This document shows, piece after piece, positions 48,333 through 56,735 of a stretch of DNA of 64,000 bases. Below the pieces are notes generated by a model, which worked only from the letters and a program-made list of their open reading frames with translations, was not told where the DNA came from and did not search any database. Made by a program: the position numbers and the translations under genes. Each line of letters begins with the position of its first letter. Within the stretch, counting starts at the first letter, position 1. The stretch comes from JAXLWB01 sp046328715 (GTDB taxonomy: Bacteria > Chloroflexota > Anaerolineae > Caldilineales > Caldilineaceae), in contig JAXLWB010000024.1 in assembly GCA_046328715.1 (NCBI GenBank), forward strand, positions 81,132 to 145,131, written 5' to 3'.

Positions 48333-48797
48333 AAACGATCCTTATTTTAATTTGTTCATATTTGTAAACCGTATAGCAACTATTGTCCTCTGTTCGGGGT
48401 AGGTTGTCAACTGTCAATCGTCTAGTAATTGTATTGTTGACACAATCTCAGTCCACAAAAATCAGTAAAACAACCTACTCTCACAGTTTATTTCTCAGGA
48501 GCGAAGGAATTGGTAGGTAAAATCCGTTTCTTTATGTATGAGCCGTTTTTTGCTGCGAGAGATACAGAAAAGGATATATCACTTTCTAAGGGAATTCGGC
48601 TAGTGTCATTGCAAAAAATAACCGGTCCAATTCCCAAGCTGTTTGCAACGGCTCAAGCGATTTCATTCGAATCGTTTTTATTCTGAAATCGCCTAAGTAA
48701 TTGTACGAGTCCATTTGGTGAGTACAACAAGTTCGAGTACGATTAACCTTTGTATTTGCAACATGCACCTTGCATCTTGCATCGACTTGAAGGAGTT
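48333..48797. other. Divergent AT-rich intergenic region, 465 bases
   Basis: Lies between tkt (leftward) and the phosphoesterase gene (rightward). It holds GTAGGTTGT (48399-48407) facing ACAACCTAC (48470-48478), TGTCAAC (48405-48411) facing GTTGACA (48436-48442), and GCGATTTCA (48657-48665) facing TGAAATCGC (48684-48692). Near 48755-48785 is a short TTGCATCTTGCAT run of the TTGCAA type. No gene was recognised. Confidence 0.45.
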
Positions 48798-49964
48798 ATG
48801 ATTGTGTCGAAGCTAAGTTCGAATCGACTGTTTAGGAAATTGTTAAGGTGGGGCATAGCAGGTAGCGTTTTGGGCGCAGGAATCACCTCTGCCGCAGTGG
48901 CTTACTCTCATTACGTGGAGCCATTTGACATTGAATTTGAGCGAATTCCAATTCGTTTGGCCAGGGCGCAAGGCAAACTGCCCAAGTCGGGACTCCGTAT
49001 TCTACAGCTTTCCGATTCCCATTTTCATGGGGGAAAACGAACGCTGCGTGAGCGAATGAAGATTGAGACAGTTCGTCGCCTGACTGCCGATCTTGAGTAT
49101 GATCTCCTGATCCACACTGGGGACTTTTGGCACGATAGCGAAGGGCTGGACAATGTACTTGCCTTGCTAGATGCCGTGCCCAAACCTCGACTGGGCAGCT
49201 TTGGTGTCTTTGGCAACCACGATTATGCTCATTTCGATATGGGGGTGGCCCCAAAGCGCATGTGGAAAACCTACAACGAGCGTGTGCCCCTAAAGGACCC
49301 AACGCCGATTCGCTTTATAAAACATGTTCTCAATTGGATTGTCTATTTCCGCAACACGCCTTTGGATGGCCCACCCACGCAATCGAATGATGCCAACGGG
49401 TTGCGTACCGTGCTTGAAGATTGGGGAATGCGGATTTTGCATAACGAGGCGATTCATCTGCAAGGATTGGTCGAAAATAATTCGGCAGTTAACCAATCCC
49501 GGACTGTCTGGCATACAAATGGACAAACCGTCAGCAATGGCTCGGTAGATTCACCAATACAGACCGCCATTGCTCACAGCTCAAAGGCCGCTTCGGAACC
49601 TGTCGAAATTTATCTAGCTGGCGTTGATGACTGGGCGATGGGGCGACCGAACATGGCCAAGGCGATTCGCGGTATCCCAACAGATGCGCCTTTGATTCTG
49701 TTGAGTCACAACCCCGATATCATTGAAGATGGCAATCTTAGCCGGGCTGATCTGGTGATCAGCGGGCATACCCACGGTGGACAATTGGTCGTGCCTTTCT
49801 GGGGTCCAGCGCATACTCAGAGCGCACAGCTAGGGCGACATGAAGTGGCAGGTTATACACGGCGCGGTAAGACTCAGATCTACATCTCACGCGGCATGGG
49901 TGAAGGCATTCCACTGCGTTTTATGGCGCATCCACAGATAACATTGATCACCATCAAGGAGTAA
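48798..49964 (+). CDS. Membrane-anchored metallophosphoesterase, YkuE type
   Basis: About 388 residues with one N-terminal transmembrane segment (WGIAGSVLGAGITSAAVAY) and a calcineurin-like phosphoesterase domain facing outward. The five metal-binding motifs are intact: LQLSDSHFHG, LIHTGDFWHD, FGVFGNHDYAH, LILLSHNPDII and VISGHTHGGQLV. A stretch of about 60 residues in the middle (SAVNQSRTVWHTNGQTVSNG onward) is polar, low in conservation-like character and absent from shorter relatives I know. ATG 48798 has AAGGAG just upstream. The substrate could be a lipid or envelope phosphate, as for YkuE-like enzymes, but this is inference. Confidence 0.85.
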   Translation: MIVSKLSSNRLFRKLLRWGIAGSVLGAGITSAAVAYSHYVEPFDIEFERIPIRLARAQGKLPKSGLRILQLSDSHFHGGKRTLRERMKIETVRRLTADLEYDLLIHTGDFWHDSEGLDNVLALLDAVPKPRLGSFGVFGNHDYAHFDMGVAPKRMWKTYNERVPLKDPTPIRFIKHVLNWIVYFRNTPLDGPPTQSNDANGLRTVLEDWGMRILHNEAIHLQGLVENNSAVNQSRTVWHTNGQTVSNGSVDSPIQTAIAHSSKAASEPVEIYLAGVDDWAMGRPNMAKAIRGIPTDAPLILLSHNPDIIEDGNLSRADLVISGHTHGGQLVVPFWGPAHTQSAQLGRHEVAGYTRRGKTQIYISRGMGEGIPLRFMAHPQITLITIKE

Positions 49965-49988
49965 TCATGCAATCTCGGTGCAGCATTG

Positions 49989-49994
49989 TATAAT
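49989..49994 (+). promoter_or_regulatory. Possible -10 element for sod
   Basis: TATAAT at 49989-49994, preceded directly by TTG. No good -35 at normal spacing is present. If used, the mRNA leader of about 230 bases would contain the whole G/C-rich element at 50062-50196. Confidence 0.3.
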
Positions 49995-50061
49995 TGAGCA
50001 CGGTATGAGTTTGTCACTTTGCGCTAGACTACGGTATGGTACTATCAGTAGCATTAATAAC

Positions 50062-50196
50062 AACCACCCCACCCTAACCCTCCCCAACAAGGGAGGGAAC
50101 TGTCACGAGTCAGATTTTGTTTGGTGGACAAAAAAGATAACAGTATCCGTCCCTTCACAGTCCCCTCCCTTAGCAGGGGAGGGTTAGGGTGGGGTC
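50062..50196. repeat. G/C-rich inverted-repeat element, copy B
   Basis: ACCCCACCCTAACCCTCCCC (50066-50085) pairs perfectly over 20 bp with 50176-50195. A second 15-bp stem (50089-50103 with 50157-50171, one G-U) follows inside. The right arm, GGGGAGGGTTAGGGTGGGG, matches the G-quadruplex pattern with loops A, TTA and T. The right half is nearly identical to copy A at 31210-31343. Confidence 0.8.
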
Positions 50197-50232
50197 GACT
50201 CAACCATAATCAAAATAAAAGGAGAACGCATC

Positions 50233-50844
50233 ATGGCATTTACATTGCCCGACTTACCCTATGCGGAAAATGCATTGGAGCCTCACATCGACGCACGTAC
50301 GATGAACATTCACCGTACCAAGCACCACAATGCCTATGTCACCAATCTCAATAATGCCATTGCTGGCACCGAATGGGAAAGCAAGAGCATCGAAGAGATT
50401 TGTAAACGCATCAACGAAGTGCCAGAAAATATCCGCACGGCCGTACGTAACAACGGTGGCGGGCACTACAACCACAGCCTCTTCTGGCAAATCATGAGCC
50501 CGAATGCAGGCGGAGCGCCTAGTGGTAATTTGGGAAGCGCCATTAATGCTAAGTGGGGCAGCTTTGATGAATTCAAGGCCAAGTTCAAGGCGGCCGGTGT
50601 CGGTCGCTTTGGCAGTGGCTGGGCTTGGTTGGTTGCCAAGGCCGATGGTAGCCTCGATATTACCAGCACTCCCAATCAAGATAACCCGCTGATGAGTGGC
50701 GAAACCCCAATCCTTGGCTTGGATGTGTGGGAGCATGCCTACTACCTCAATTATCAAAACCTGCGCCCGAATTACATTGACGCCTGGTGGAATGTTGTAG
50801 ATTGGAGCGCTGCTGAGAAGTTATACGCTGCGGCGAAGAAGTAA
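50233..50844 (+). CDS. sod: Superoxide dismutase, Fe/Mn family
   Basis: A 203-residue enzyme that turns superoxide into oxygen and peroxide. The metal ligands are at the normal places: His in IHRTKHHNAYV, His in GGGHYNHSLFW, and Asp and His in LDVWEHAYYLNYQN. The residues GGGHYNHSLFWQIMSPNAGG and RFGSGWAWL are nearer the manganese than the iron type, but cambialistic use cannot be excluded. No signal peptide, so cytoplasmic. AAGGAG lies about eight bases before ATG 50233. A very long hairpin follows the stop. Confidence 0.96.
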   Translation: MAFTLPDLPYAENALEPHIDARTMNIHRTKHHNAYVTNLNNAIAGTEWESKSIEEICKRINEVPENIRTAVRNNGGGHYNHSLFWQIMSPNAGGAPSGNLGSAINAKWGSFDEFKAKFKAAGVGRFGSGWAWLVAKADGSLDITSTPNQDNPLMSGETPILGLDVWEHAYYLNYQNLRPNYIDAWWNVVDWSAAEKLYAAAKK

Positions 50845-50854
50845 TGGATCGCTG

Positions 50855-50912
50855 TCCATAAGCAAAAGGGCGTCAGTCACGTACATGTGACTGACGCCCT
50901 TTTGCTTATGGA
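50855..50912 (+). terminator. Perfect 26-bp hairpin after sod
   Basis: The arms 50855-50880 and 50887-50912 are perfect complements with a six-base loop (GTACAT). The stem includes AAAAGGGCGTCAGTCAC, so the right arm carries CCCTTTTGCTT. It begins 10 bases after the stop codon and ends just before the ribosome site of the next gene. Unlike most hairpins in this window, it contains no tandem units. Confidence 0.8.
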
Positions 50913-50929
50913 TCATAGTGAGGTCTCTA

Positions 50930-51946
50930 ATGAATGGGTTTCTTTCTTGGCTACGCAATGTCTGGAGCGGAGGCGAAGAGGCTCCTACGTCGCGAATTGA
51001 ACAGCGCCTATCGCCTTCTTCTGTTTCAACTTCGCTCAACTCAACTTGGGAGATTCCAGTGTTGCTCGTCCACTACTTCCCGCTGAAGAATGGACGTATT
51101 GATCGAGCAATTACGGGCGATGTAGACGAGCCGTTAGAACAGATCCGTCGTCACTGCACCCAAACAACCCAGCGGGTTGTTGAAGCATTGCAATCTGGTA
51201 GCACCTATCACGGTTACAAAGATCCCACAGCGCAGCCAAGCTTGCGCTACCCAATCATCGATAGCCTTGAATTTCTTGAGCCACTCCCAACCTGGCGTAA
51301 ACCAGGACACCGCGTGCCGATGACCAACTACAACGCCATTCTCAACTACATCAATATTCGGGAGTGGGTAGTTGAGAAGGGGGTGAAAGAAGTGTGGATT
51401 TGGGGTTACCACGGCGGCGTGATCGATTTGTGGGAATCGAACATGGCAAGCCGCTGGGGTGATGTCAGCAACAGTGATCGAGACCCATCCGATCTGCCTG
51501 TGTTGGAGAAGAGCTATACTGTCTATCATTACAACTATCAGCGCGGCCCTTCTGAGGCGGTCGAGGATCACATGCATCAGTTTGAAGCTGTCTTTCGCCA
51601 TCTCGATCCGGAACTGTTCTGGGACAGATTTGTCGGCAAGCTGGGAGAAGGACGCTGTGGATGGGCACATTATCCACCGAATGGCGTGCAAGATTATGAT
51701 TGGCGCAACCCAAACTACGTCTGGACTGACATCGAAGATTGGCGACCTGAAGGAGGTGGGCAGAAGATCCGCATCAACTCGGGTCGCTGGAATCGAGACA
51801 GCCTGCAATGGTTTATCTACTGGATGCAGAATGTACCAGGCGCCAACAATGGATTGCACTACCGAGGCAGATCCTTAACCAACTGGTGGAATTTTATTGG
51901 TGATTGGGATACAATGATGGAAAAGAGGGTGGGATTGGTAGAATAG
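50930..51946 (+). CDS. Conserved-looking protein of unknown function, Trp/Tyr-rich
   Basis: A 338-residue protein I cannot assign to a named family. It has no clear signal peptide and is rich in Trp, Tyr, Asn and Gly. Notable blocks are VKEVWIWGYHGGVIDLWESN, the acidic/His run VEDHMHQFEAVFRHLDPELF, YVWTDIEDWRPEGGGQKIRI, and near the end SLQWFIYWMQNVPGANNGLH with NWWNFIGDWDTM. Repeated His, Asp and Glu in these blocks suggest a metal-dependent or carbohydrate-active fold, but that is guesswork. The frame is open from GTG 50918; ATG 50930 with GAGG seven bases upstream is preferred. It could be read through from sod only past the strong hairpin. Confidence 0.6.
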   Translation: MNGFLSWLRNVWSGGEEAPTSRIEQRLSPSSVSTSLNSTWEIPVLLVHYFPLKNGRIDRAITGDVDEPLEQIRRHCTQTTQRVVEALQSGSTYHGYKDPTAQPSLRYPIIDSLEFLEPLPTWRKPGHRVPMTNYNAILNYINIREWVVEKGVKEVWIWGYHGGVIDLWESNMASRWGDVSNSDRDPSDLPVLEKSYTVYHYNYQRGPSEAVEDHMHQFEAVFRHLDPELFWDRFVGKLGEGRCGWAHYPPNGVQDYDWRNPNYVWTDIEDWRPEGGGQKIRINSGRWNRDSLQWFIYWMQNVPGANNGLHYRGRSLTNWWNFIGDWDTMMEKRVGLVE

Positions 51947-51980
51947 GAAGACAGTGAAACTATATTTTGTTTCACTGTCC
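51947..51980. repeat. Short GACAGT-family hairpin
   Basis: GACAGTGAAAC (51950-51960) pairs with GTTTCACTGTC (51969-51979), loop TATATTTT. It starts three bases after the stop of the unknown gene and lies between convergent genes, so it may end both transcripts. Confidence 0.6.
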
Positions 51981-51989
51981 CGAATACAA

Positions 51990-52928
51990 TTACTGCTTCT
52001 GTCGTGGATCAAGCGCGTCGCGTAGGCCATCACCCATGAAGTTGATGCTAAGCACGGTGAGGAAGATCAAGGTGCCTGGTACCAACGCCAGCCAAGGGGC
52101 AGCCTGCAAATATTGACCACCATCGGTAACGAGGCGTCCCCAAGTGGGTGTATCGGGCGGAAAGCCAACGCCGAGGAAGGAGAGCACTGATTCGGTCAAG
52201 ATTGCATTGCCAACTTCAATGCTAGCGGCGACAATGATCGGGCTCATGGCGTTGGGCAAGATGTGCTTGAACATGATCGATCTACGACTGACGCCAATAT
52301 TGACCGCTGCCTCAACAAATTCCTTCTGCTTTAATGAAAGAAACGAAGCACGCACAATGCGTGCCGTTTGCATCCACGCCAAGCTACCGATCATCACCAC
52401 CACAATAATAAAGATACCCCTTTCTTGACCGAGCGCTTTGGTGACTGGGTCGCGAAAGAGGTAGACAGTTAATAAGAGCAAGGGCAGTACAGGCAAAGAG
52501 AGAAATAGATCGGTAATTCGCATCAGAATTTGATCAATTTTGCCACCGAAGAACCCAGAAACTGCACCGATCACCGAGCCTACAGACACGGCAATCAACA
52601 TCGCCACAAACCCTACCGCCAATGAAATGCGACCTCCAACAAAGGCACGTGCGAGCAGGTCGCGGCCCAAATCGTCGGATCCTAATATGTGACCACCAAC
52701 CCCTGGTGCTGCCAACGTATAAACAAAATCCAAGGCTTGTGGGTCAGTCGTGTAGATATAGGGGCCAAGGTAGGAAGCAACCACGAAAAGAAACAATACG
52801 GTCATCCCAATCAAGGCAAACTTGTGCTTCCGATAGCGACGCATCGCATCACTCCATAGGGTGCGCGGCGGCTTTGTCAATTCTACTGAAATCGATTGGG
52901 GACGAACTGTTGCGCTCATCGTGGTCAT
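51990..52928 (-). CDS. Peptide/nickel-type ABC transporter permease, DppC type
   Basis: A 312-residue inner-membrane permease with an N-terminal cytoplasmic part (LWSDAMRRYRKHKFALIGMT) and six helices. The DppC/OppC hallmarks are LGSDDLGRDLLARAFVGGRI and the ATPase-contact loop EFVEAAVNIGVSRRSIMFKH with ILPNAMSPIIVAASIE, ending LNFMGDGLRDALDPR-like (SINFMGDGLRDALDPRQKQ). GAGG lies just before ATG 52928. It follows the DppB-type gene after 139 bases. The ATPase genes normally found with it are missing from the window. Confidence 0.94.
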   Translation of the reverse strand: MTTMSATVRPQSISVELTKPPRTLWSDAMRRYRKHKFALIGMTVLFLFVVASYLGPYIYTTDPQALDFVYTLAAPGVGGHILGSDDLGRDLLARAFVGGRISLAVGFVAMLIAVSVGSVIGAVSGFFGGKIDQILMRITDLFLSLPVLPLLLLTVYLFRDPVTKALGQERGIFIIVVVMIGSLAWMQTARIVRASFLSLKQKEFVEAAVNIGVSRRSIMFKHILPNAMSPIIVAASIEVGNAILTESVLSFLGVGFPPDTPTWGRLVTDGGQYLQAAPWLALVPGTLIFLTVLSINFMGDGLRDALDPRQKQ

Positions 52929-53067
52929 AAAAACCTCATGAAACTACAATTTTTCAGCTTGTTACAACTTGACCAGCACTTCCTGGTTCAAGGGATAGAT
53001 GACAGCACCTTGTAAGATCTCCTAGCTGGAAAAGTGCCAGTAAAGTCTTTCCTGTAGTTACGCTAGA

Positions 53068-54027
53068 TTAATCATAACGTACTCTAGGATCCAGAATTCC
53101 GTATAAAATATCAGCGACTAAATTGAATGTCACCGTCAGAATTGCAAAAATGAAAGTCAACGCCATCACCACTGGGATGTCAGAGCTTTGCATTGAGGTG
53201 ATCAGAAGTTGCCCGATGCCATTCACGCGAAAGAGATTTTCGGTGATGATTGCACCGCCAAAAATAGTAGGTACGCCCAATGCAATCAGCGTAACAACAG
53301 GAATTAAACTATTGCGTAGAATATGGCGGTAGATAACCAGACGCTCGGCTAAGCCCTTTGAACGTGCCGTACGTACATACTCAAGGGGAAGGTTGTCAAG
53401 CATGGAGGAACGCATAAAGCGTGTAGTTGCCGCCGTTTGCTGCACTACAAGTACCATTACAGGTAAGGTAAGCTGTTGCAAAAATGCTACAAATGAACTC
53501 CAATCCGTCACTTTCAATTCGCCGTCATAGACCATGCGAAACCAACCTAAACCAATGGCAAAGACAACGATCAGCAATTGCCCTGTAAAGAAAGAGGGTA
53601 CCGAAGCACCAATAAAGGAAAAAAGGGTGCCAAATTGATCGAAAAGAGAATATTGTTTGACCGCTGAAAGAATACCGAAGGGAATTGCGATCAAAATTGC
53701 AATCACATAGGCCAGGCCAACGACCTGCAAGGTCTGTGGCAAACGTTGAAGAATCAAATCTGTTACAGGTGATTTAGAATTGAATGAAAAACCGAAGTTC
53801 CCTTGCGCCAACTGGTAAAGCCACTTGGCATAACGGATATACCAGGGTTGATCCAAGCCAAATTGGTGGCGAATCAATTGTCGGGTTGATTCGGGAATGG
53901 CGGGGTTTAATGCGAATTGTGCCAATGGATCGCCGGGTGCAAGCGCCAATATTGCATAGAGAATAAAGCTGATGATCAATAAGGTTGGGATAGCAAGCAT
54001 CACACGCCGCAAAATATATTGACCCAT
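53068..54027 (-). CDS. Peptide/nickel-type ABC transporter permease, DppB type
   Basis: A 319-residue permease starting MGQYILRRVMLAIPTLLIIS, with the extracellular loop DPLAQFALNPAIPESTRQLI that marks DppB/OppB proteins, and the EAA loop DNLPLEYVRTARSKGLAERL followed by VIYRHILRNSLIPVVTLIAL. GGAGG lies eight bases before ATG 54027. It lies 156 bases after the binding-protein gene, with a hairpin in the gap that may make expression of the permeases lower than that of the binding protein. Confidence 0.94.
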   Translation of the reverse strand: MGQYILRRVMLAIPTLLIISFILYAILALAPGDPLAQFALNPAIPESTRQLIRHQFGLDQPWYIRYAKWLYQLAQGNFGFSFNSKSPVTDLILQRLPQTLQVVGLAYVIAILIAIPFGILSAVKQYSLFDQFGTLFSFIGASVPSFFTGQLLIVVFAIGLGWFRMVYDGELKVTDWSSFVAFLQQLTLPVMVLVVQQTAATTRFMRSSMLDNLPLEYVRTARSKGLAERLVIYRHILRNSLIPVVTLIALGVPTIFGGAIITENLFRVNGIGQLLITSMQSSDIPVVMALTFIFAILTVTFNLVADILYGILDPRVRYD

Positions 54028-54132
54028 TGACGAGAACCTCCTCTATCACAAAAAGTAATACCAATTGCGATTGCAAAGCAATGAATTTCCCTATAAACAG
54101 TGCTGAAATTCATGGCTTGCAGAGCGCAACTG

Positions 54133-54174
54133 GAATAACAATGCCGGAATTCAATGATTCCGGCATTGTTATTC
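54133..54174. terminator. 18-bp hairpin after the peptide-binding protein gene
   Basis: GAATAACAATGCCGGAAT (54133-54150) pairs perfectly with 54157-54174, loop of six bases. It starts ten bases after the stop codon on the transcribed strand. No T-run follows, so partial termination or protection of the upstream mRNA is likely, giving more binding protein than permease. Confidence 0.65.
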
Positions 54175-54183
54175 TACTCACAA

Positions 54184-55944
54184 TTATTTGCGCTTCCAGG
54201 TAGCAATGTTCCACAAGTTGGAGTCGAAGGTGTTGTACGTCACTCCTTCGAGGTTCTTGGTCTTGCCAGACGGGGTAGCGCGGTTGATCAACGGAATCAA
54301 CCCCACGTCGTTGACGAGAATGTCGTTGAGCTGGATCGCCAACTCAGCACGCTTGGTCGGATTCAGTTCCTTGAGGTAGGTTGCGTAAAGGGCATCGTAG
54401 TCCTTATTGCACCAGCGACCATCGTTGCCGCCTTGCCAGCTATTTGCTTTGGAGTTGACCTTCGAGCATTGCCACCCACCCAAATAGCCTGTCGGATCGG
54501 GACTTTCAGGACCATTCGTGTACATTTGGATATCCACATACATCTTATTCAATGTATCGGGATTGCCTGGATCGCCACTAAAGAAGACGCCAGCGTCGAT
54601 TGCCTTCAGGTCAACTGGGATGCCAATTTCAGCCAAATTTGCTTTGATGATGGCCTGTTCGCCTTGGCGCAGCGTGTTGATCGAAGTTGAGAAGCTCAAT
54701 CTCATCGGTACGCCGTTGGCCTCGCGTGTGCCGTCACCGTCGCTATCCTTATAGCCAGCATCATCGAGCAACTTCTTGGCACCCTCAACATCGCGGTCGC
54801 ACTTTGTGTTTTTGGAATCTAGCGGTGCGGGAACAACCAAAATGTTACAAGTTGGGACACCGGTAGGACCATACAATTGGTCGGCAATCGCTTGGCGGTC
54901 AATCGCCATATTGATGGCTTGGCGCACCTTGAGATCGGTCAGGAATGGGTGGGGTTGGTCCGGTTCGCTGCGCTTGTCGCCCAGGGCAGGATCGGGATTG
55001 GAGAAGTTGATGACGATACGTTCGACACCAAACGAACCACCAGCGACGGCATCACAGCCACCACCAGCGATAATCGGATCCAAAACTGCCTTTGGCAGTT
55101 GCAGGTTCCAGGAGTAATCGACTTCGCCTGTTGAACAGACGGCGTTGGCTGCTGATGTAGCATCGCCACCACCCTTGATTTCAACCGTGTCGAAGTAGAC
55201 ATTGGCTGCATCACGGAAGTTCTCATTGCGCACATAGGTTACCACATCGCCTGGTTTGAATTCCTTCAATTTCCAGGCATTGGTGCCAATCGGAGCAAGA
55301 TTTGCTTTTTGGCATGCCGCATCTGTGATGGCGGCAGCACCAATACAATTGGCAAATTGAGCCTTCTGCAAGATATTGCCCTGTTGACCAACAAAGGAAG
55401 TATAGGCGTTGGCGTTTGGCTCTTTCCATGTCACCTTGACGGTGGTAGCATCTACCGCTTCTACGGTCCCGATCGGGTCGAAGTTGGCCTTTGTCGTACA
55501 AGCAGTTGCTGGATCGGCGCAGTATTGCCAGGTGAAGACGACATCATCTGCCGTTACATCGGTTCCGTCCGACCATTTTAGTCCTGGTTTCAACTTCCAT
55601 GTGACGCTCGTCCCATCCTCAGCAATTCCTCCATTTTCCACAGTTGGAATTTCGGCTGCCAGATAAGGAACCAATCCATCATTCTGATCATAGCGAGCAA
55701 GCGGCTCCATGATCACATCTGCTGCGTCAAAATCTTTTGTGCCTGAAGCTTGATGTGGATTGAGGATCGTGGGTGCCTGCCAGTAAAGGATCTTCAAATC
55801 TTTGCCAGTACGTGCCGCAGGTGCAGCAGACGAAGCCGGTGCTGCAGCACCGCCACCAGTTTGCGCTGGCACACAAGCGGCCAGTGCCATGCTCAGCACC
55901 GATACCAATGTGAGGAATTTCAACAATGTGAATTTCCGATTCAT
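54184..55944 (-). CDS. Peptide-type ABC transporter substrate-binding lipoprotein (SBP_bac_5)
   Basis: A 586-residue family 5 binding protein. Lipoprotein signal: MNRKFTLLKFLTLVSVLSMA followed by the lipobox LAAC. Family features: YWQAPTILNPHQASGTKDFD, GTSVTWKLKPGLKWSDGTDV, TADDVVFTWQY, FLTDLKVRQAINMAIDRQAI, YGPTGVPTCNI and the end region PTKRAELAIQLNDILVNDVG with LIPLINRATP. Ligands of this family include peptides, nickel and sugars; this one has no visible nickel signature. Several Cys in the mature part (CADPATACTT, CNI, CDRD) suggest disulfides. ATG 55944 with AAGGAG is preferred over the longer frame. Confidence 0.93.
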   Translation of the reverse strand: MNRKFTLLKFLTLVSVLSMALAACVPAQTGGGAAAPASSAAPAARTGKDLKILYWQAPTILNPHQASGTKDFDAADVIMEPLARYDQNDGLVPYLAAEIPTVENGGIAEDGTSVTWKLKPGLKWSDGTDVTADDVVFTWQYCADPATACTTKANFDPIGTVEAVDATTVKVTWKEPNANAYTSFVGQQGNILQKAQFANCIGAAAITDAACQKANLAPIGTNAWKLKEFKPGDVVTYVRNENFRDAANVYFDTVEIKGGGDATSAANAVCSTGEVDYSWNLQLPKAVLDPIIAGGGCDAVAGGSFGVERIVINFSNPDPALGDKRSEPDQPHPFLTDLKVRQAINMAIDRQAIADQLYGPTGVPTCNILVVPAPLDSKNTKCDRDVEGAKKLLDDAGYKDSDGDGTREANGVPMRLSFSTSINTLRQGEQAIIKANLAEIGIPVDLKAIDAGVFFSGDPGNPDTLNKMYVDIQMYTNGPESPDPTGYLGGWQCSKVNSKANSWQGGNDGRWCNKDYDALYATYLKELNPTKRAELAIQLNDILVNDVGLIPLINRATPSGKTKNLEGVTYNTFDSNLWNIATWKRK

Positions 55945-56218
55945 GGATGGATACTCCTTTTTGAATGTTTTCTTGCTAAGAATCAACAACATTGTCTGGA
56001 TATTTACCAACACCAACAACTCATCATGCTTTTTCTACATGGCTAAGGCAGAAGCAGAGCAAAAGGTATCATACTAGCTTCGAACCCACCATAGCGATGT
56101 ACATGAAAGTTGATGTAGATAACTGATAGAAATGACACTTAAACATTGCACAACCTCTAAGACTTAAATTCTAAAGTAGATTGTGTGATGTTTAGCTAGT
56201 GTGTCTATAAGTAGAAAG

Positions 56219-56307
56219 GTAACTATTCTGGTTTTCGACCATCGTGAGTAATCGATGGAAGTAGTTGACGCAAAGCCTTGCGACTTAACTTCCACCTGAA
56301 TAGTTAC
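56219..56307. mobile_element. 89-bp MITE-like element, copy 2
   Basis: Starts GTAACTATTCTGG and ends CCTGAATAGTTAC, a 13-bp terminal inverted repeat with one mismatch. Flanks are GTAGAAAG (56211-56218) and GTAGCATG (56308-56315), 6 of 8 identical. An inner palindrome (GGAAGT with ACTTCC around CGCAA/TTGCG) fills the middle. Length and right end (CACCTGAATAGTTAC versus CACCTGAATAGTCAC) match copy 1 at 36909-36997, while the interiors differ. Confidence 0.65.
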
Positions 56308-56591
56308 GTAGCATGTACACATTCGTTGTCGTACCGCTATCAAAAGCTTGCCAATTTATGTTCTGGCGCTGCCCCGGTAACGCTTTATCCTGCAAACAAG
56401 TTACAAGGAGGCAATTGTCAGCATTTATATCCGCACTGATACACTGACAGCGTAGCAATTTTCGATGAGAGGGTGCTTCGGTAGCAACGAATGATCCTAA
56501 GATGATGCTGAGAAATGGTACTACGAATGGTAGGAACTTGTCAAAGCCCCTTTTGCTGCTTAATCGACTTTTAAACTATACCTAGTGGAAT

Positions 56592-56673
56592 GTCCGTTTA
56601 CTTTTTAGAAATAGAATCAGCCTGCTTCTTCGCAAATAGTCACAATCTATTTCTAAAAATGAAGTAGGCGGAC
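56592..56673. repeat. Imperfect inverted repeat, 82 bases
   Basis: GTCCG, then TACT, then TTTTTAGAAATAG (56592-56614) face CTATTTCTAAAAATG, AGTA and CGGAC (56647-56673), with small bulges. The loop is about 32 bases. It may be a terminator-like fold or a remnant of a small mobile element. No flanking duplication was seen. Confidence 0.5.
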
Positions 56674-56735
56674 TACTAGATGGTGATAAACCAGTTCGAA
56701 GCGTGAAGCGAGTCTACCATCTACCTTAGACCTCG

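Larger units (their letters stand above)
55945..56735. other. Long noncoding region (about 790 bases) with inverted repeats
   Basis: Contains an 89-bp MITE-like element (56219-56307) and a large imperfect inverted repeat (56592-56673). It also has an 8-bp dyad, TAGATGGT (56677-56684) with ACCATCTA (56716-56723). The part 56320-56590 shows neither a coding frame nor a clear RNA fold. It should also hold the promoter of the peptide-binding protein, which was not pinpointed. Confidence 0.5.
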
